Shown: positions 27,141 to 36,427 of the stretch, in pieces
How the letters are laid out: the number at the start of each line of letters is the position of its first letter
Numbering within the stretch: the stretch's first letter is position 1
Source: Marinoscillum sp. MHG1-6
GTDB lineage: Bacteria > Bacteroidota > Bacteroidia > Cytophagales > Cyclobacteriaceae
Reading direction: 5' to 3'
Assembly: GCF_024714475.1 (NCBI RefSeq)
Contig: NZ_JAMZMI010000006.1
Location: forward strand, 62,001-126,000
DNA: 64,000 bases
The notes under the pieces: generated by a model
Seen by the model: the letters and a program-made list of their open reading frames with translations, nothing else
Database searches by the model: none
Told to the model about the DNA's origin: nothing
Made by a program: the position numbers and the translations under genes

Positions 27141-28166
27141 ATGAAAAAAAAGACGCGTATCCTTATGCTTTTATCCATCCTGGTTCTGTTGGCCACGATC
27201 ATTTGGCAATGGGATTTGCTTAAATACGGCATTGCACAGGGACGCGGACAACTTGATGTGATCATAAATGCACGTCCAATCGATGAGTTCCTGTCTGACC
27301 CCAATTTTCCGGACTCACTTAAACAAAAGCTTCTGTTGTCGAAGGAAGTTCGCGCATTCGCCATGGAAGAACTGGGACTTAACCAGTCAAAGACCTACAC
27401 GAAGCTTTACGATCAAAAGGGCAAAATTTTACTTTGGAACCTATCTGCCAGTGATCCATTTAAGTTAGAGCCATATACCTGGTATTTTCCCTTCCTTGGA
27501 GAAGTACCGTATAAGGGCTTTTTCAAACTGAAGAAGGCTCAGGCGGAAGAGCAAATCCTCGACTCGCTCGGTTATGACACTCGCGTTCGTCCTGTAAGTG
27601 GTTGGTCGACCCTGGGCATTCTCAACGATCCCCTTTTAAGCAATATGCTTGAGCGCAGTGATGGGGAATTGGCAGAGGTAATCATTCATGAATTGACGCA
27701 CGCGACCATCTTCGTCAAAGAACAAATTGATTTTAATGAAAACCTGGCCTCATTTATTGGTGAAAGAGGAGCCGAACTTTTCCTCTCCAAACATTTTGGC
27801 GATAGTTCCGAAGCCCTAATAAGCTATCAAAACGAACTTGAAGACCATGAAAGGTTTACCGTTCACATGCTAAGAGGGGCAAATGGACTGGATAGCCTCT
27901 ATCAAAGTTTTACAAGAGAACCGGACAGCATCAAAGCTCACCTAAAAGCCCTCTACATACGCGAAATCGTAAATAACCTTGATACGATCGACTTTCACGA
28001 ACCTTTCTATAAAGAGGTATTTAAAGATCGAAAACTCAATAATGCGTATTTCATGTCACTGATCAGGTACCATGGACAAAGCGACACTTTAACCACCCTT
28101 TATGCTCAGCACAACAAAGATCTTCACCTGTTTATCCAGGGCATGAAAGAAACCCATGGTAAATAG
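27141..28166 (+). CDS. Membrane-anchored zinc aminopeptidase-like protein
   Basis: The protein has 341 residues from the ATG at 27141 (a TTG at 27123 would add six residues). An N-terminal hydrophobic anchor (about residues 7-23) is followed by a domain of the predicted aminopeptidase (Pfam Aminopep) type. The zinc motif is HELTH (183-187) in EVIIHELTHATIFVKEQIDFNENLASFIGERGAELFL, where the downstream glutamates (E-x-x-A-x-F-x-G-x-x-G) provide the third ligand. Probably periplasm-facing. Substrate unknown. Confidence 0.8.
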   Translation: MKKKTRILMLLSILVLLATIIWQWDLLKYGIAQGRGQLDVIINARPIDEFLSDPNFPDSLKQKLLLSKEVRAFAMEELGLNQSKTYTKLYDQKGKILLWNLSASDPFKLEPYTWYFPFLGEVPYKGFFKLKKAQAEEQILDSLGYDTRVRPVSGWSTLGILNDPLLSNMLERSDGELAEVIIHELTHATIFVKEQIDFNENLASFIGERGAELFLSKHFGDSSEALISYQNELEDHERFTVHMLRGANGLDSLYQSFTREPDSIKAHLKALYIREIVNNLDTIDFHEPFYKEVFKDRKLNNAYFMSLIRYHGQSDTLTTLYAQHNKDLHLFIQGMKETHGK

Positions 28167-28197
28167 CTGCAATTAACAAATTGTTACCATTTCCGGT

Positions 28198-28222
28198 AGA
28201 AATTGATTTCTGGTTAAATTTG
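28198..28222 (+). promoter_or_regulatory. Promoter of two-component operon with palindrome in the spacer
   Basis: TAAATTTG at 28215-28222 matches the -7 consensus exactly. A perfect palindrome AGAAAT-TG-ATTTCT occupies 28198-28211, directly upstream, in the position of the -33/-7 spacer, which would suit a repressor operator. The leader to the response regulator start would be about 108 bases. Confidence 0.45.
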
Positions 28223-28334
28223 AATATTATCGAGCAGGTAATCATTTTTGGGGGACTGCTCAGATTTCCAAGAGGGATTATTTAATTTAAGTTAATCGAA
28301 TCATTAACTGAATATTACTTCCTTAACATAACTC

Positions 28335-29021
28335 ATGGCGAAACAAAACCAAAAAATTCTGCTCGTTGATGACGAACCGGATATCCTGGAACTTCTAAAA
28401 TACAACCTCAGCAAAGAAGGCTATGAAGTAAAAACAGCCTCTGACGGTATTAAAGGTGTAGAGATAGCCAAGGGCTTTATCCCTGATCTCATCATTCTTG
28501 ATATTATGATGCCCAAGCAGGATGGCGTGGAGACCTGTCGCCAAATGAGAGAAGTTCCCGAGTTGGCCAATGCCTTTGTGATTTTCCTTACTGCCAGATC
28601 TGAAGAATATTCGGAAGTAGCCGCCTTTGACATGGGAGCCGATGATTACATCACGAAGCCGATCAAACCCCGGGCATTGGTGAGCCGTATCAATGCCCTT
28701 TTCCGAAGAGAATCCAAGAAGAAAAAAGAGTCCCATAAAGTGGAACTGGGAGATTTGATCATTGACAGATCGTCTTACACAGTCATCTCCGGAGAAGAAA
28801 AAATCAATCTTCCGAAGAAAGAATTCGAATTACTTTATTTCCTTGCACAAAATCCCGGAAAGGTATTCAGCCGCGACGAACTCTTACAAAATATTTGGGG
28901 CACTGACGTATATGTACTTGCTCGAACAGTGGATGTACACATCCGGAAAGTAAGAGAGAAAATTGGCGAAGGATACATCTCAACTGTAAAGGGAGTAGGT
29001 TACAAGTTTGACATGAACTGA
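28335..29021 (+). CDS. OmpR/PhoB-family response regulator
   Basis: A 228-residue transcription factor. The receiver has acidic D12/D13, phospho-acceptor D56 in LIILDIMMPKQDG and the switch lysine in DYITKPIKP. The C-terminal winged helix includes LPKKEFELLYFLAQNPGKVFSRDELLQNIWG and VDVHIRKVREKIGE...TVKGVGYKF. PhoB-like spacing suggests phosphate or envelope control, but targets cannot be read. The partner kinase starts four bases downstream. Confidence 0.93.
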   Translation: MAKQNQKILLVDDEPDILELLKYNLSKEGYEVKTASDGIKGVEIAKGFIPDLIILDIMMPKQDGVETCRQMREVPELANAFVIFLTARSEEYSEVAAFDMGADDYITKPIKPRALVSRINALFRRESKKKKESHKVELGDLIIDRSSYTVISGEEKINLPKKEFELLYFLAQNPGKVFSRDELLQNIWGTDVYVLARTVDVHIRKVREKIGEGYISTVKGVGYKFDMN

Positions 29022-29025
29022 TCTT

Positions 29026-30114
29026 ATGATTAATTCCCGTGGTATTTCGCTTTTGCTGGCGCTGATTATTTCTATCATCACCACGGCGTTTATATCTATG
29101 GTAGAATCGGTTAATGACGTTGCGGTGACGATCGCATTTTTCTTGTCGTTTTCCACTTCCTACATTTTTATCCTCATCACGCTAGAGTTTATTTTCTTCC
29201 GTCAGATCAACTCCATTTTCGAGGTGCTAGAAAATATCAGGGACATGAAGGATCAGGATTTATCATTTTTGATCAAATCCACCGCAAAGACCTCTTTCAA
29301 CCCGCTCAAAAACGTCAACAAGGAGATTTTCAACTATGCCGAACAAAAGCAGCAGGAAATCATTGAACTAAAGCAACTCGAAGCCTTCCGTAGGGAATTT
29401 ATGGCTGACGTCTCCCATGAATTGAAAACACCCATTTTCGCTGCACAGGGATTTGTTCACACCCTTCTGGATGGTGCCATTGAGGATAAAAAAGTTAGAA
29501 AGAAATTCCTTAAAAAGGCTGCAAAAAGCCTTGATGGTCTGGATATCCTGGTACATGAGCTCCTCACCATTTCACAAATGGAGACCGGGGAGATCAAGAT
29601 GCATTATGAGCACTTCGACATTGTGCAAATGTGCAAGGAAGTGGAAGACCAGTTGGAAGGAAAGGCGGCAAAAAAAGACATCGAAATCACCATTTCCGGA
29701 GAAGTCAAAAAACACTTTGTCTATGCAGATTTTCACAGGATTTACCAGGTTCTTACCAACCTGATATCCAATGCGGTCAAGTATACCCGTAAGGGCGGTA
29801 AAGTTTGGGTCGATTTTGAAGAAAAGCACGGTTCCATCTATACCTATGTAAAAGACAATGGACGTGGAATCCCTAAAGAAGACATCAACAGGATCTTCGA
29901 GAGATTTTACCGTGTGGACAAGTCACGATCGAAAGAAAAAGGAGGCACCGGCCTGGGGCTGGCGATTGTAAAACATATTATGGAGGCACACGACTCCAAA
30001 GTATCCGTAGAAAGTGAATATAAGAAAGGATCAGTCTTTAGCTTTGCGCTGAAAAAGGGCAAACCCGTATCACACCGGTTTGTCTACGAAGAAGACGACG
30101 AAGATGAAGATTAA
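29026..30114 (+). CDS. Sensor histidine kinase (PhoR-like)
   Basis: A 362-residue membrane kinase with two transmembrane helices (about 6-27 and 33-58) separated by only a few residues, so there is almost no periplasmic sensor loop. A HAMP-like linker follows, then HisKA with H131 in FMADVSHELKTPIFAAQG, and HATPase with NLISNAVKYT, DNGRGIP and GGTGLGLAI. The small extracytoplasmic part suggests sensing within the membrane or through a partner, as in PhoR systems. Operon with the response regulator (4-base gap). Confidence 0.92.
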   Translation: MINSRGISLLLALIISIITTAFISMVESVNDVAVTIAFFLSFSTSYIFILITLEFIFFRQINSIFEVLENIRDMKDQDLSFLIKSTAKTSFNPLKNVNKEIFNYAEQKQQEIIELKQLEAFRREFMADVSHELKTPIFAAQGFVHTLLDGAIEDKKVRKKFLKKAAKSLDGLDILVHELLTISQMETGEIKMHYEHFDIVQMCKEVEDQLEGKAAKKDIEITISGEVKKHFVYADFHRIYQVLTNLISNAVKYTRKGGKVWVDFEEKHGSIYTYVKDNGRGIPKEDINRIFERFYRVDKSRSKEKGGTGLGLAIVKHIMEAHDSKVSVESEYKKGSVFSFALKKGKPVSHRFVYEEDDEDED

Positions 30115-30832
30115 AGGCAGGATAGACTTCAAAGACCTTATCCTTTTTGAAAACGACAATTACATAGTCATTAATAAACCTCCATACATTTCCACTTTGG
30201 AGGATCGAAATGACCCACAAAATATTCTGGGCCTGGCTAAGGACTACTTTGAAGAAGCACAGGTCTGCCACCGTCTGGATAAAGAAACTTCAGGAGCATT
30301 GGTCATTGCTAAACATCCCGATGCCTACCGTCACTTTGCCATGAATTTGGAAAAGAGGCGTGTAAAGAAAATTTATCATGCAGTTTTAAATGGCATTCAT
30401 GACTTTCAGGATCTGGAAGCAGATCAGCCCATCTACTCATCCAATAGCAAATCCAGGGTCGACTTTAGGGAAGGAAAGCCTTCACTGACTCTGATCTCTG
30501 CGATTGAGCATTTCAAGTCTAACACGCTGATCAAATGCTTTCCGGTGACCGGTCGTCTACATCAAATCCGTGTACACCTGGCTTTTCATGGCGCACCAAT
30601 CGCCTGTGATCCCACCTATGGTGGAGAGTGGCTTTACTTATCCTCGCTAAAAAGGAAATATAACATCGGGAAATTTGAAGATGAGCAGCCCTTGATCAAA
30701 CGGGTGGCGCTACATGCCTATAGCATTGCTTTTCAGGACTTTGGCGCTAATGAAGACGAAATCATCGAGATGGAAGCTCCTTATCCTAAAGATTTCGAGG
30801 TACTACTGAAGCAACTGAGAAAAAACTCTTGA
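30104..30832 (+). CDS. RluA-family rRNA/tRNA pseudouridine synthase
   Basis: A 242-residue enzyme from the ATG at 30104, which overlaps the kinase stop by 11 bases. The catalytic motif is HRLDKETSG (56-64, aspartate D59). VINKPPYISTL and TGRLHQIRVHLAFHGAPIACDPTYGG are family blocks. No S4 domain is present, unlike RluC/RluD, so it is a short RluA-type enzyme; the modified position is unknown. It is probably transcribed with the two-component genes. Confidence 0.9.
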   Translation: MKIKGRIDFKDLILFENDNYIVINKPPYISTLEDRNDPQNILGLAKDYFEEAQVCHRLDKETSGALVIAKHPDAYRHFAMNLEKRRVKKIYHAVLNGIHDFQDLEADQPIYSSNSKSRVDFREGKPSLTLISAIEHFKSNTLIKCFPVTGRLHQIRVHLAFHGAPIACDPTYGGEWLYLSSLKRKYNIGKFEDEQPLIKRVALHAYSIAFQDFGANEDEIIEMEAPYPKDFEVLLKQLRKNS

Positions 30833-30849
30833 TTTAGTGAGGGTTAGCT

Positions 30850-30881
30850 TTTGCTTTTACAAAAACAAAAGTCTATTTTTG
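30850..30881 (+). promoter_or_regulatory. Promoter of rplM-rpsI-rpsB-tsf operon
   Basis: TTTG (30850-30853), a 20-base spacer and TATTTTTG (30874-30881). The presumed leader carries the stem CCCTT / AAGGG (about 30886-30900), a candidate ribosomal-protein leader hairpin. Confidence 0.6.
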
Positions 30882-30934
30882 TGTCCCTTTTCGCGAAGGG
30901 TAGTTAAAATAATTAATTTTTAAAACTTAAAACA

Positions 30935-31378
30935 TTGGATACTTTAAGCTATAAAACAGTATCACTAAACAAAGCTACGGCTGACAAGAAATGGGTCATC
31001 GTTGATGCGGAGGCACAAGTACTTGGTCGCGTGGCAAGTGAGGTAGCTAAAATCATTAGAGGGAAGAACAAGCCTGGCTACACTCCTAACGTAGATTGCG
31101 GAGATAATGTCATTGTCATCAACTCTGACAAAATCAGACTCACTGGTAACAAGTGGTCAGAAAAGCAATACGTGCGACACACAGGATATCCTGGAGGACA
31201 GAGAATTGCTACTCCATTGGAGGTGAAGGCTAAATCTTCTACCATCCTGGTAGAGAAAGCTGTGAAAGGTATGTTACCTAAGAACAAACTGGGTAACAAA
31301 CTTTACAAGAACCTATTTGTATATGAAGGTTCTGAGCACCCACATGAAGCACAACAACCAACTGAAGTAAAACTGTAA
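30935..31378 (+). CDS. rplM: 50S ribosomal protein L13 (TTG start)
   Basis: A 147-residue L13 with the usual blocks KKWVIVDAEAQVLGRVASEVAKIIRGKNKPGYTPNVDCGDNVIVIN, GNKWSEKQYVRHTGYPGG and AVKGMLPKNKLG. A stop codon in frame at 30914 leaves the TTG at 30935 as the only start that gives the family N-terminus. First gene of the operon with rpsI six bases later. Confidence 0.96.
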   Translation: MDTLSYKTVSLNKATADKKWVIVDAEAQVLGRVASEVAKIIRGKNKPGYTPNVDCGDNVIVINSDKIRLTGNKWSEKQYVRHTGYPGGQRIATPLEVKAKSSTILVEKAVKGMLPKNKLGNKLYKNLFVYEGSEHPHEAQQPTEVKL

Positions 31379-31383
31379 TCTGA

Positions 31384-31770
31384 ATGGATATCATAAACAC
31401 CATAGGAAGAAGGAAAACGTCGGTAGCAAGAGTTTACCTACAAGTCGGAAAAGGAGCAATCAAAGTAAACGAGAAAGAACTTAGCGTTTACTTCCCTTCT
31501 GAGATCCTTCAATTGATCGTAAAGCAGCCTCTTGAAACACTTGAAGCTGATGGAAAATTCGACATTGATATCAACGTAGACGGTGGCGGACCAAAAGGTC
31601 AGGCAGAAGCCGTAAGACTAGCGATATCAAGAGCACTTGTAGAGCTTGACGAAGAAAACAAGCCTGCATTAAAGAAAGAAGGTTTTCTTACGAGAGACCC
31701 AAGAATGGTTGAACGTAAGAAACCAGGTAGAAGAAAAGCTAGAAGAAGATTCCAGTTCAGTAAACGTTAA
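31384..31770 (+). CDS. rpsI: 30S ribosomal protein S9
   Basis: A 128-residue S9: NTIGRRKTSVARVYLQVGKGAIKVNEK at the start, DINVDGGGPKGQAEAVRLAISRALV in the middle, and the C-terminal DPRMVERKKPGRRKARRRFQFSKR whose tail reaches the P-site tRNA. Classic rplM-rpsI pairing. Confidence 0.97.
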   Translation: MDIINTIGRRKTSVARVYLQVGKGAIKVNEKELSVYFPSEILQLIVKQPLETLEADGKFDIDINVDGGGPKGQAEAVRLAISRALVELDEENKPALKKEGFLTRDPRMVERKKPGRRKARRRFQFSKR

Positions 31771-31782
31771 GATTTAAGAGAC

Positions 31783-32544
31783 ATGCAAAAAGTAGAATAT
31801 AAAGACCTATTAGATGCTGGTGTTCACTTCGGACACCTTACTCGCAAGTGGAATCCGCAAATGGCTCCTTACATCTTCATGGAGAAAAACGGGATCCACA
31901 TCATAGACCTGAACAAAACTCTTACTGCCATGGAAGAAGCAGCTGATGCGCTTCAGGCAATTGTAAGATCAGGAAGAAAAGTGATGTTCGTGGCAACAAA
32001 GAAGCAGGCGAAAGAAGTAGTAGAAACTGCTGCGAAGAACCTGAACATGCCATTCGTGACTGAAAGATGGTTAGGTGGTATGCTTACCAACTTCGCAACG
32101 ATCAGAAAGTCATTGAAAAAAATGGCGAGCATCGACAAGCTGATGAAAGATGAGGCTTACAAAAACCTCGCTAAGAGAGAGCGTTTGATGATCAGCCGTG
32201 AGAAGGATAAATTGGAAAGAGTACTAGGCGGTATCGCTGACCTAAACAGACTTCCAGCTGCCCTTTTCGTTATCGACATCAAAAGAGAGCACATTGCGAT
32301 CTCTGAGGCTCAAAAGCTGAACATCCCTGTATTTGCTTTGGTTGATACCAACTCTGACCCTACTCAGGTAGATTACCCAATCCCTGGTAACGACGACGCA
32401 TGGAAGTCAATCAACCTTATCACCAACTACATCGCGCAAGCGGCTGAAGAAGGTCTTAACGAAAGAAAGAAAGATAAGGAAGAAGCTAAAGCTCAGGAAG
32501 AAGAGCAAGCTAAAAGAGAAGTGGACGAGCAGGAAAAAGCTTAA
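31783..32544 (+). CDS. rpsB: 30S ribosomal protein S2
   Basis: A 253-residue S2: [80 protein letters not shown] and [11 protein letters not shown] are family blocks. The last 30 residues are a lysine/glutamate-rich helix ([27 protein letters not shown]), an extension seen in some Bacteroidota. It follows rpsI by 12 bases. Confidence 0.97.
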   Translation: MQKVEYKDLLDAGVHFGHLTRKWNPQMAPYIFMEKNGIHIIDLNKTLTAMEEAADALQAIVRSGRKVMFVATKKQAKEVVETAAKNLNMPFVTERWLGGMLTNFATIRKSLKKMASIDKLMKDEAYKNLAKRERLMISREKDKLERVLGGIADLNRLPAALFVIDIKREHIAISEAQKLNIPVFALVDTNSDPTQVDYPIPGNDDAWKSINLITNYIAQAAEEGLNERKKDKEEAKAQEEEQAKREVDEQEKA

Positions 32545-32574
32545 TCCGCTCACACATATGAAACTATAATTTTG

Positions 32575-32620
32575 ATTGAACATCGTCCCGATCCCCATCG
32601 GGATTGGTGTTCAATTTTTG
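32575..32620 (+). terminator. Hairpin with T tract between rpsB and tsf
   Basis: Outer arms ATTGAACA / TGTTCAAT (32575-32582, 32608-32615) and inner arms TCCCGAT / ATCGGGA are followed by TTTTTG. It resembles an intrinsic terminator inside the operon, so probably causes partial termination or transcript processing that adjusts tsf relative to rpsB. Confidence 0.6.
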
Positions 32621-32653
32621 TTATTACACGATTCAATTCAAAACAAGATAAAA

Positions 32654-33484
32654 ATGGCAATTACTGCGCAAGACGTAAACAAACTAAGACAAATGACTGG
32701 TGCCGGTATGATGGACTGTAAAAAAGCCCTTACCGAAGCTGAAGGAGATTTTGATAAGGCTGTAGAGCTGCTTAGAAAGAAAGGTCAAAAAGTATCTGCA
32801 TCAAGAGCTGACAGAGAGACTACTGAAGGTGTTGTGGTAACCAGAACCAGCGAAGATGGCACTAAAGGTATGGTATTGGCTTTCACTTGCGAAACTGACT
32901 TCGTGGCGAAAAACGAAGATTTCGTAGCATTGGCTAATGAAATCGCTGACGCTGCGTTTGCTAACCAGCCTGCTGATGTAGATGGCATCAAAGCTCTTCC
33001 TGCAGGTAGCATTACTTTAGGTGAGAAGATCATCGAAGCAACTGGTAAAATCGGTGAAAAACTTGATATCACTGCTTACGAATTTGTTGAAGGTGAGGCG
33101 GTTGTTCCTTACATCCACTCCAACAGCAAACTTGGCGTGCTTGTAGCGCTTAAAAACGTAAATGGTGCTTCAGTAGAAGATGCTGGAAAAGATGTAGCGA
33201 TGCAAATTGCTGCGATGAACCCTGTAGCGGTTGACAAAGACGGTGTAGATGCTTCTATCGTAGAAAAGGAAATCGAGATCGGTAAAGAGCAGGCAAGACA
33301 AGAAGGTAAGCCAGAGCAGATCCTTGAGAAAATTGCTCAGGGTAAACTTCAGAAGTTCTTCAAAGAGAACACTTTGTTGAGCCAGTCTTTCGTAAAAGAC
33401 AACTCCTTGTCTATCCAGCAGTACCTTGATACCGTATCTAAAGGTTTGACTGTTTCTGCATTCAAAAGAATCTCTATCGGGTAA
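32654..33484 (+). CDS. tsf: Elongation factor Ts
   Basis: A 276-residue guanine-nucleotide exchange factor for EF-Tu. The start chosen is MAITAQDVNKLRQMTGAGMMDCKKAL at 32654; the frame is open further upstream but that part lies in the intercistronic hairpin. The TDFVAKNEDF core motif and QIAAMNPVAV are visible. A strong terminator at 33507-33537 closes the operon. Confidence 0.97.
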   Translation: MAITAQDVNKLRQMTGAGMMDCKKALTEAEGDFDKAVELLRKKGQKVSASRADRETTEGVVVTRTSEDGTKGMVLAFTCETDFVAKNEDFVALANEIADAAFANQPADVDGIKALPAGSITLGEKIIEATGKIGEKLDITAYEFVEGEAVVPYIHSNSKLGVLVALKNVNGASVEDAGKDVAMQIAAMNPVAVDKDGVDASIVEKEIEIGKEQARQEGKPEQILEKIAQGKLQKFFKENTLLSQSFVKDNSLSIQQYLDTVSKGLTVSAFKRISIG

Positions 33485-33506
33485 CTCTCCGAATAGATAA
33501 ATATCC

Positions 33507-33537
33507 AAAGCCAGTGAGTAAGCTCACTGGCTTTTTT
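33507..33537 (+). terminator. Rho-independent terminator after tsf
   Basis: A perfect stem AGCCAGTGAG / CTCACTGGCT with a 4-base loop is followed by TTTTTT. Confidence 0.92.
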
Positions 33538-33609
33538 GTTTTTGTATCACTTCTGATATCGGTGGAGCGATTCTTTACGTTTATTAAAAGGGTCACTTAA
33601 CTCTAATAA

Positions 33610-34263
33610 ATGTCCAAAAGAGAAAAAGCATCCTCCCAAACAAAACTAGAGGAATGGTTCAATTCGTTGTCTCATGGCATAACCGGTTTAGCCGCTATTG
33701 GCGGACTGGTCGTACTAATCGTCTTTGGTGCGAAAAGCGATAATGACTGGAGCCTATTCAGCGCCATATTTTATGGCTCGAGCCTAGTATTGCTCTACAC
33801 CTTTTCATCCATTTACCATGGCCTGCGTCACAAGACGGCCAAGTACATCTTCAACATACTGGATCACTGCGGCATATACCTACTTATAGCTGGTACTTAT
33901 ACACCTGTGCTATTGATTAGCATTGGCGGACCTACCGGCTGGATGTTCTTCGGGATACAATGGGGCATGGCGCTGATTGGGATTATCTTGAAGGTTTTCT
34001 ACACGGGTAAGTACAACCTGATCTCCACGATCATGTATGCCTTTATGGGGTGGATTATTGTCTTTAAGATAGAATTGGTCAAAGAAGTCTTGCCAACACC
34101 GGCATTTTGGCTGCTTGCTTCCGGTGGCGTTGCTTATACACTCGGCATCATATTCTACATTATTGATAACCGTATGAGATTAGCTCACTTTATTTGGCAC
34201 CTTTTTGTAATGGCAGGAAGTCTCCTGCATTTCATCATGATGGTAAAGTACATCTTCAGGTAG
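33610..34263 (+). CDS. Hemolysin III / PAQR family membrane protein
   Basis: A 217-residue protein with seven hydrophobic segments. The metal-site residues of the PAQR superfamily are present: S-x3-H in EEWFNSLSHGITG, D and H in ILDHCGIYLLIAGTYTPV, and H-x3-H-like in LAHFIWHLFVMAGSLLHFIMM. It is related to TrhA/YqfA, linked to membrane energetics and fluidity. Despite the historical name it is not a toxin by sequence. Monocistronic. Confidence 0.9.
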   Translation: MSKREKASSQTKLEEWFNSLSHGITGLAAIGGLVVLIVFGAKSDNDWSLFSAIFYGSSLVLLYTFSSIYHGLRHKTAKYIFNILDHCGIYLLIAGTYTPVLLISIGGPTGWMFFGIQWGMALIGIILKVFYTGKYNLISTIMYAFMGWIIVFKIELVKEVLPTPAFWLLASGGVAYTLGIIFYIIDNRMRLAHFIWHLFVMAGSLLHFIMMVKYIFR

Positions 34264-34318
34264 TCCCGTTACCGAACCCTGGATTGTACCCTAGCAGCAG
34301 AAATGTCTATTGCAAAGT

Positions 34319-36427
34319 CTACTTGGAGTTGTAAAGCCGTATTTCCGTCCTTCGATTGACGCGGTGCTCAGCATCGGTGCAAGAAACACCATCAGAACAT
34401 CTGTTAAGAAGATTCTCCTCTCCTTTTCCCGCTGCACCAATCCTGTCTCCATTCACCCCTCTTGAGATCAAATAATCTCTAACGGACTCAGATCGCTTCT
34501 GAGATAGCTGTTGATTATACTCATAGCCTCCACGTGAATCTGTATGTGACTCCACAATGATATTGAGGTTTTCAAACTTCTTCAATACCCCTGCAAGGGA
34601 GTCCAGTGCAGGCACATACTCATCTCTCAACTTATATTTATCGAGCTCGTAAATCAAATCCCTCAGGGTAAGTGTTCCGGCTGGTTTAGCCTTTTTCAGT
34701 GAGTAGGAGCGGGCTACTTCGGGTTTTTCAAAAGTCAGCGTATCCGTTGAAAAAGCATATCCTTCTTTGGTGATCAGGATGGACGCCTTGGTCCTGACCG
34801 GCAGTCTAATTTCAAAATATCCGATTCCATTTCCCTGCAATTCCTTACTGGTACCTTTATCCAGGTTATCCATAAACACCAGCGGATTACCAAGAGCACC
34901 ATTATCCTCAGCTGAAAACACCAACGCCTGAAACGTAAACAGCTCATCCAGTTTCAGGTTAATGTCCAAATCTTGCTGATCCACCCTAAGGGTATCCTTA
35001 TAGGTTATGAAGCCTGGTTTTTCTATCGTCAACAGATAGTTCGTCTTGGTGCGAACGACTGATTCAAACTCTCCATTTTCATCAGTCAGACCAGCCACCT
35101 CATGCTCTCTCTCAATTGCGAACATATTGATCTCACCATCCACCATGATTGTTGAATCATATTTTCTGGTCAACTGCAGCTTCAAATTCACTTCCGGATT
35201 TTCCGTTTGTTCAAAGGCATACAAGTCATCTCTTCCGGCCCCACCCTTTCGGTTAGACGAAAAATAACCATTTTCACGGTCCGTGTAGCAGATAGCAAAG
35301 TCATCCTGTGATGAATTCATTGGACCCGCCATATTGAATACAACACCCCCCTCAACCACGTAATTATCTAATCCCCCCAATCCGGGATGCCCATTCGAAG
35401 TAAAATAGAATTTACCATTTCTGCTTAGCGGATACATTTCATCTCCGGCGGTATTCACCAACTCCCCCATATTTACAGGTTCTGTGTACCCTTTGGTGGT
35501 TCGAACCGAATAATAGAGATCAAATCCCCCAAATCCACCAGATCTATTCGACGAAAAATAAAGAGTATCCATGTTCTCAGATACAGAAGCTGAAATGATC
35601 GAGCCGTCAGACTTGGAAATAGGGAGTTTTGTAAATCCCGTCCACTTATTGAAATCTTTAATTTTACCCTGATATAAAGACAGTCCTCTATCTCCATCCT
35701 TAGCTGCACTGATAATCACATTATCATCTTCCAGAAATACGGGAGAAGCCACGTTATAGAATCCTCCTGGGATTTCCACAGCTACACTCTCAAAATCGTG
35801 ATTCTTGGCATAAAGTGTGAAAGTTTCCATGTCTCCCATCAGGTATTCTTCCGCTGTCAACCAACCTTCCCGATATGCTTTGGCTGAATAGAAAATCACA
35901 CCGTCCTTAAAGACCGGCACGATAAAAGCAGAACGATCATTACCAGAGACAGACTCAATCACTGTAGGTTTAATACTTTCTCTCAGGGAATCGTAAATTA
36001 AGGCTCCCTTCAATCGATTCTCTGCCACCAAATCACCTTCGGTCATACTCAGATAGCGCTTGTACATCGAGATGGCCTGCTTCACCTTCTCGTCAAACAA
36101 CAAACACTCCGCATACCTGAACAGGTCTTCACTGGCATAGGAATGCGAATCATCCTGCTCGATAGCCATTCGAAAGTATCGTTCCGCCTGATTAAATCGA
36201 CGTAATTTATAATAGCTTCTGGCTATTTTGAGATTCAAAGAAACTCCGGCTGGAGAGGCATCATCGGCTACTTTTAAATACCCATTAAGCGCCTCGGCAT
36301 AAAGTCTTTTTTCGTAAAGATCATCCGACTGCTCTTCCAGATTCCTCCACAAAATGGTGACATTGTCTATCTGGGCAGATAGCTGAAATGCCATTAAACA
36401 AGCTAGTATGACAAAAGACTTCTTCAC
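34319..36427 (-). CDS. PorE-like OmpA family protein (TPR - propeller - CRD - OmpA)
   Basis: A 702-residue envelope protein. After a signal peptide come TPRs (about 35-150), PD40/WD40-like propeller repeats (about 165-410, with FSSNRSGGFGGFDLYYS and FTSNGHPGLGGLDNY), carboxypeptidase-regulatory-like domains (about 415-570) and an OmpA peptidoglycan-binding domain (about 595-700, VESHTDSRGGYEYNQQLSQKRSESVRDYLISRGV). This order is that described for PorE, a T9SS-associated protein of Porphyromonas. The start is GTG, overlapping the SprF stop by one base (TAGTG). It is the last gene of a three-gene surface operon and probably anchors the adhesin/SprF assembly to the cell wall. Confidence 0.85.
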   Translation of the reverse strand: MKKSFVILACLMAFQLSAQIDNVTILWRNLEEQSDDLYEKRLYAEALNGYLKVADDASPAGVSLNLKIARSYYKLRRFNQAERYFRMAIEQDDSHSYASEDLFRYAECLLFDEKVKQAISMYKRYLSMTEGDLVAENRLKGALIYDSLRESIKPTVIESVSGNDRSAFIVPVFKDGVIFYSAKAYREGWLTAEEYLMGDMETFTLYAKNHDFESVAVEIPGGFYNVASPVFLEDDNVIISAAKDGDRGLSLYQGKIKDFNKWTGFTKLPISKSDGSIISASVSENMDTLYFSSNRSGGFGGFDLYYSVRTTKGYTEPVNMGELVNTAGDEMYPLSRNGKFYFTSNGHPGLGGLDNYVVEGGVVFNMAGPMNSSQDDFAICYTDRENGYFSSNRKGGAGRDDLYAFEQTENPEVNLKLQLTRKYDSTIMVDGEINMFAIEREHEVAGLTDENGEFESVVRTKTNYLLTIEKPGFITYKDTLRVDQQDLDINLKLDELFTFQALVFSAEDNGALGNPLVFMDNLDKGTSKELQGNGIGYFEIRLPVRTKASILITKEGYAFSTDTLTFEKPEVARSYSLKKAKPAGTLTLRDLIYELDKYKLRDEYVPALDSLAGVLKKFENLNIIVESHTDSRGGYEYNQQLSQKRSESVRDYLISRGVNGDRIGAAGKGEENLLNRCSDGVSCTDAEHRVNRRTEIRLYNSK

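Noticed and set aside
28174-28186. TAACA-N3-TGTTA as a third Crp/Fnr-type site
   Set aside because: The spacer is three bases instead of two, and its centre is 42 bases from the last base of the -7 box rather than 36.5, so it does not share the geometry of the other two sites.
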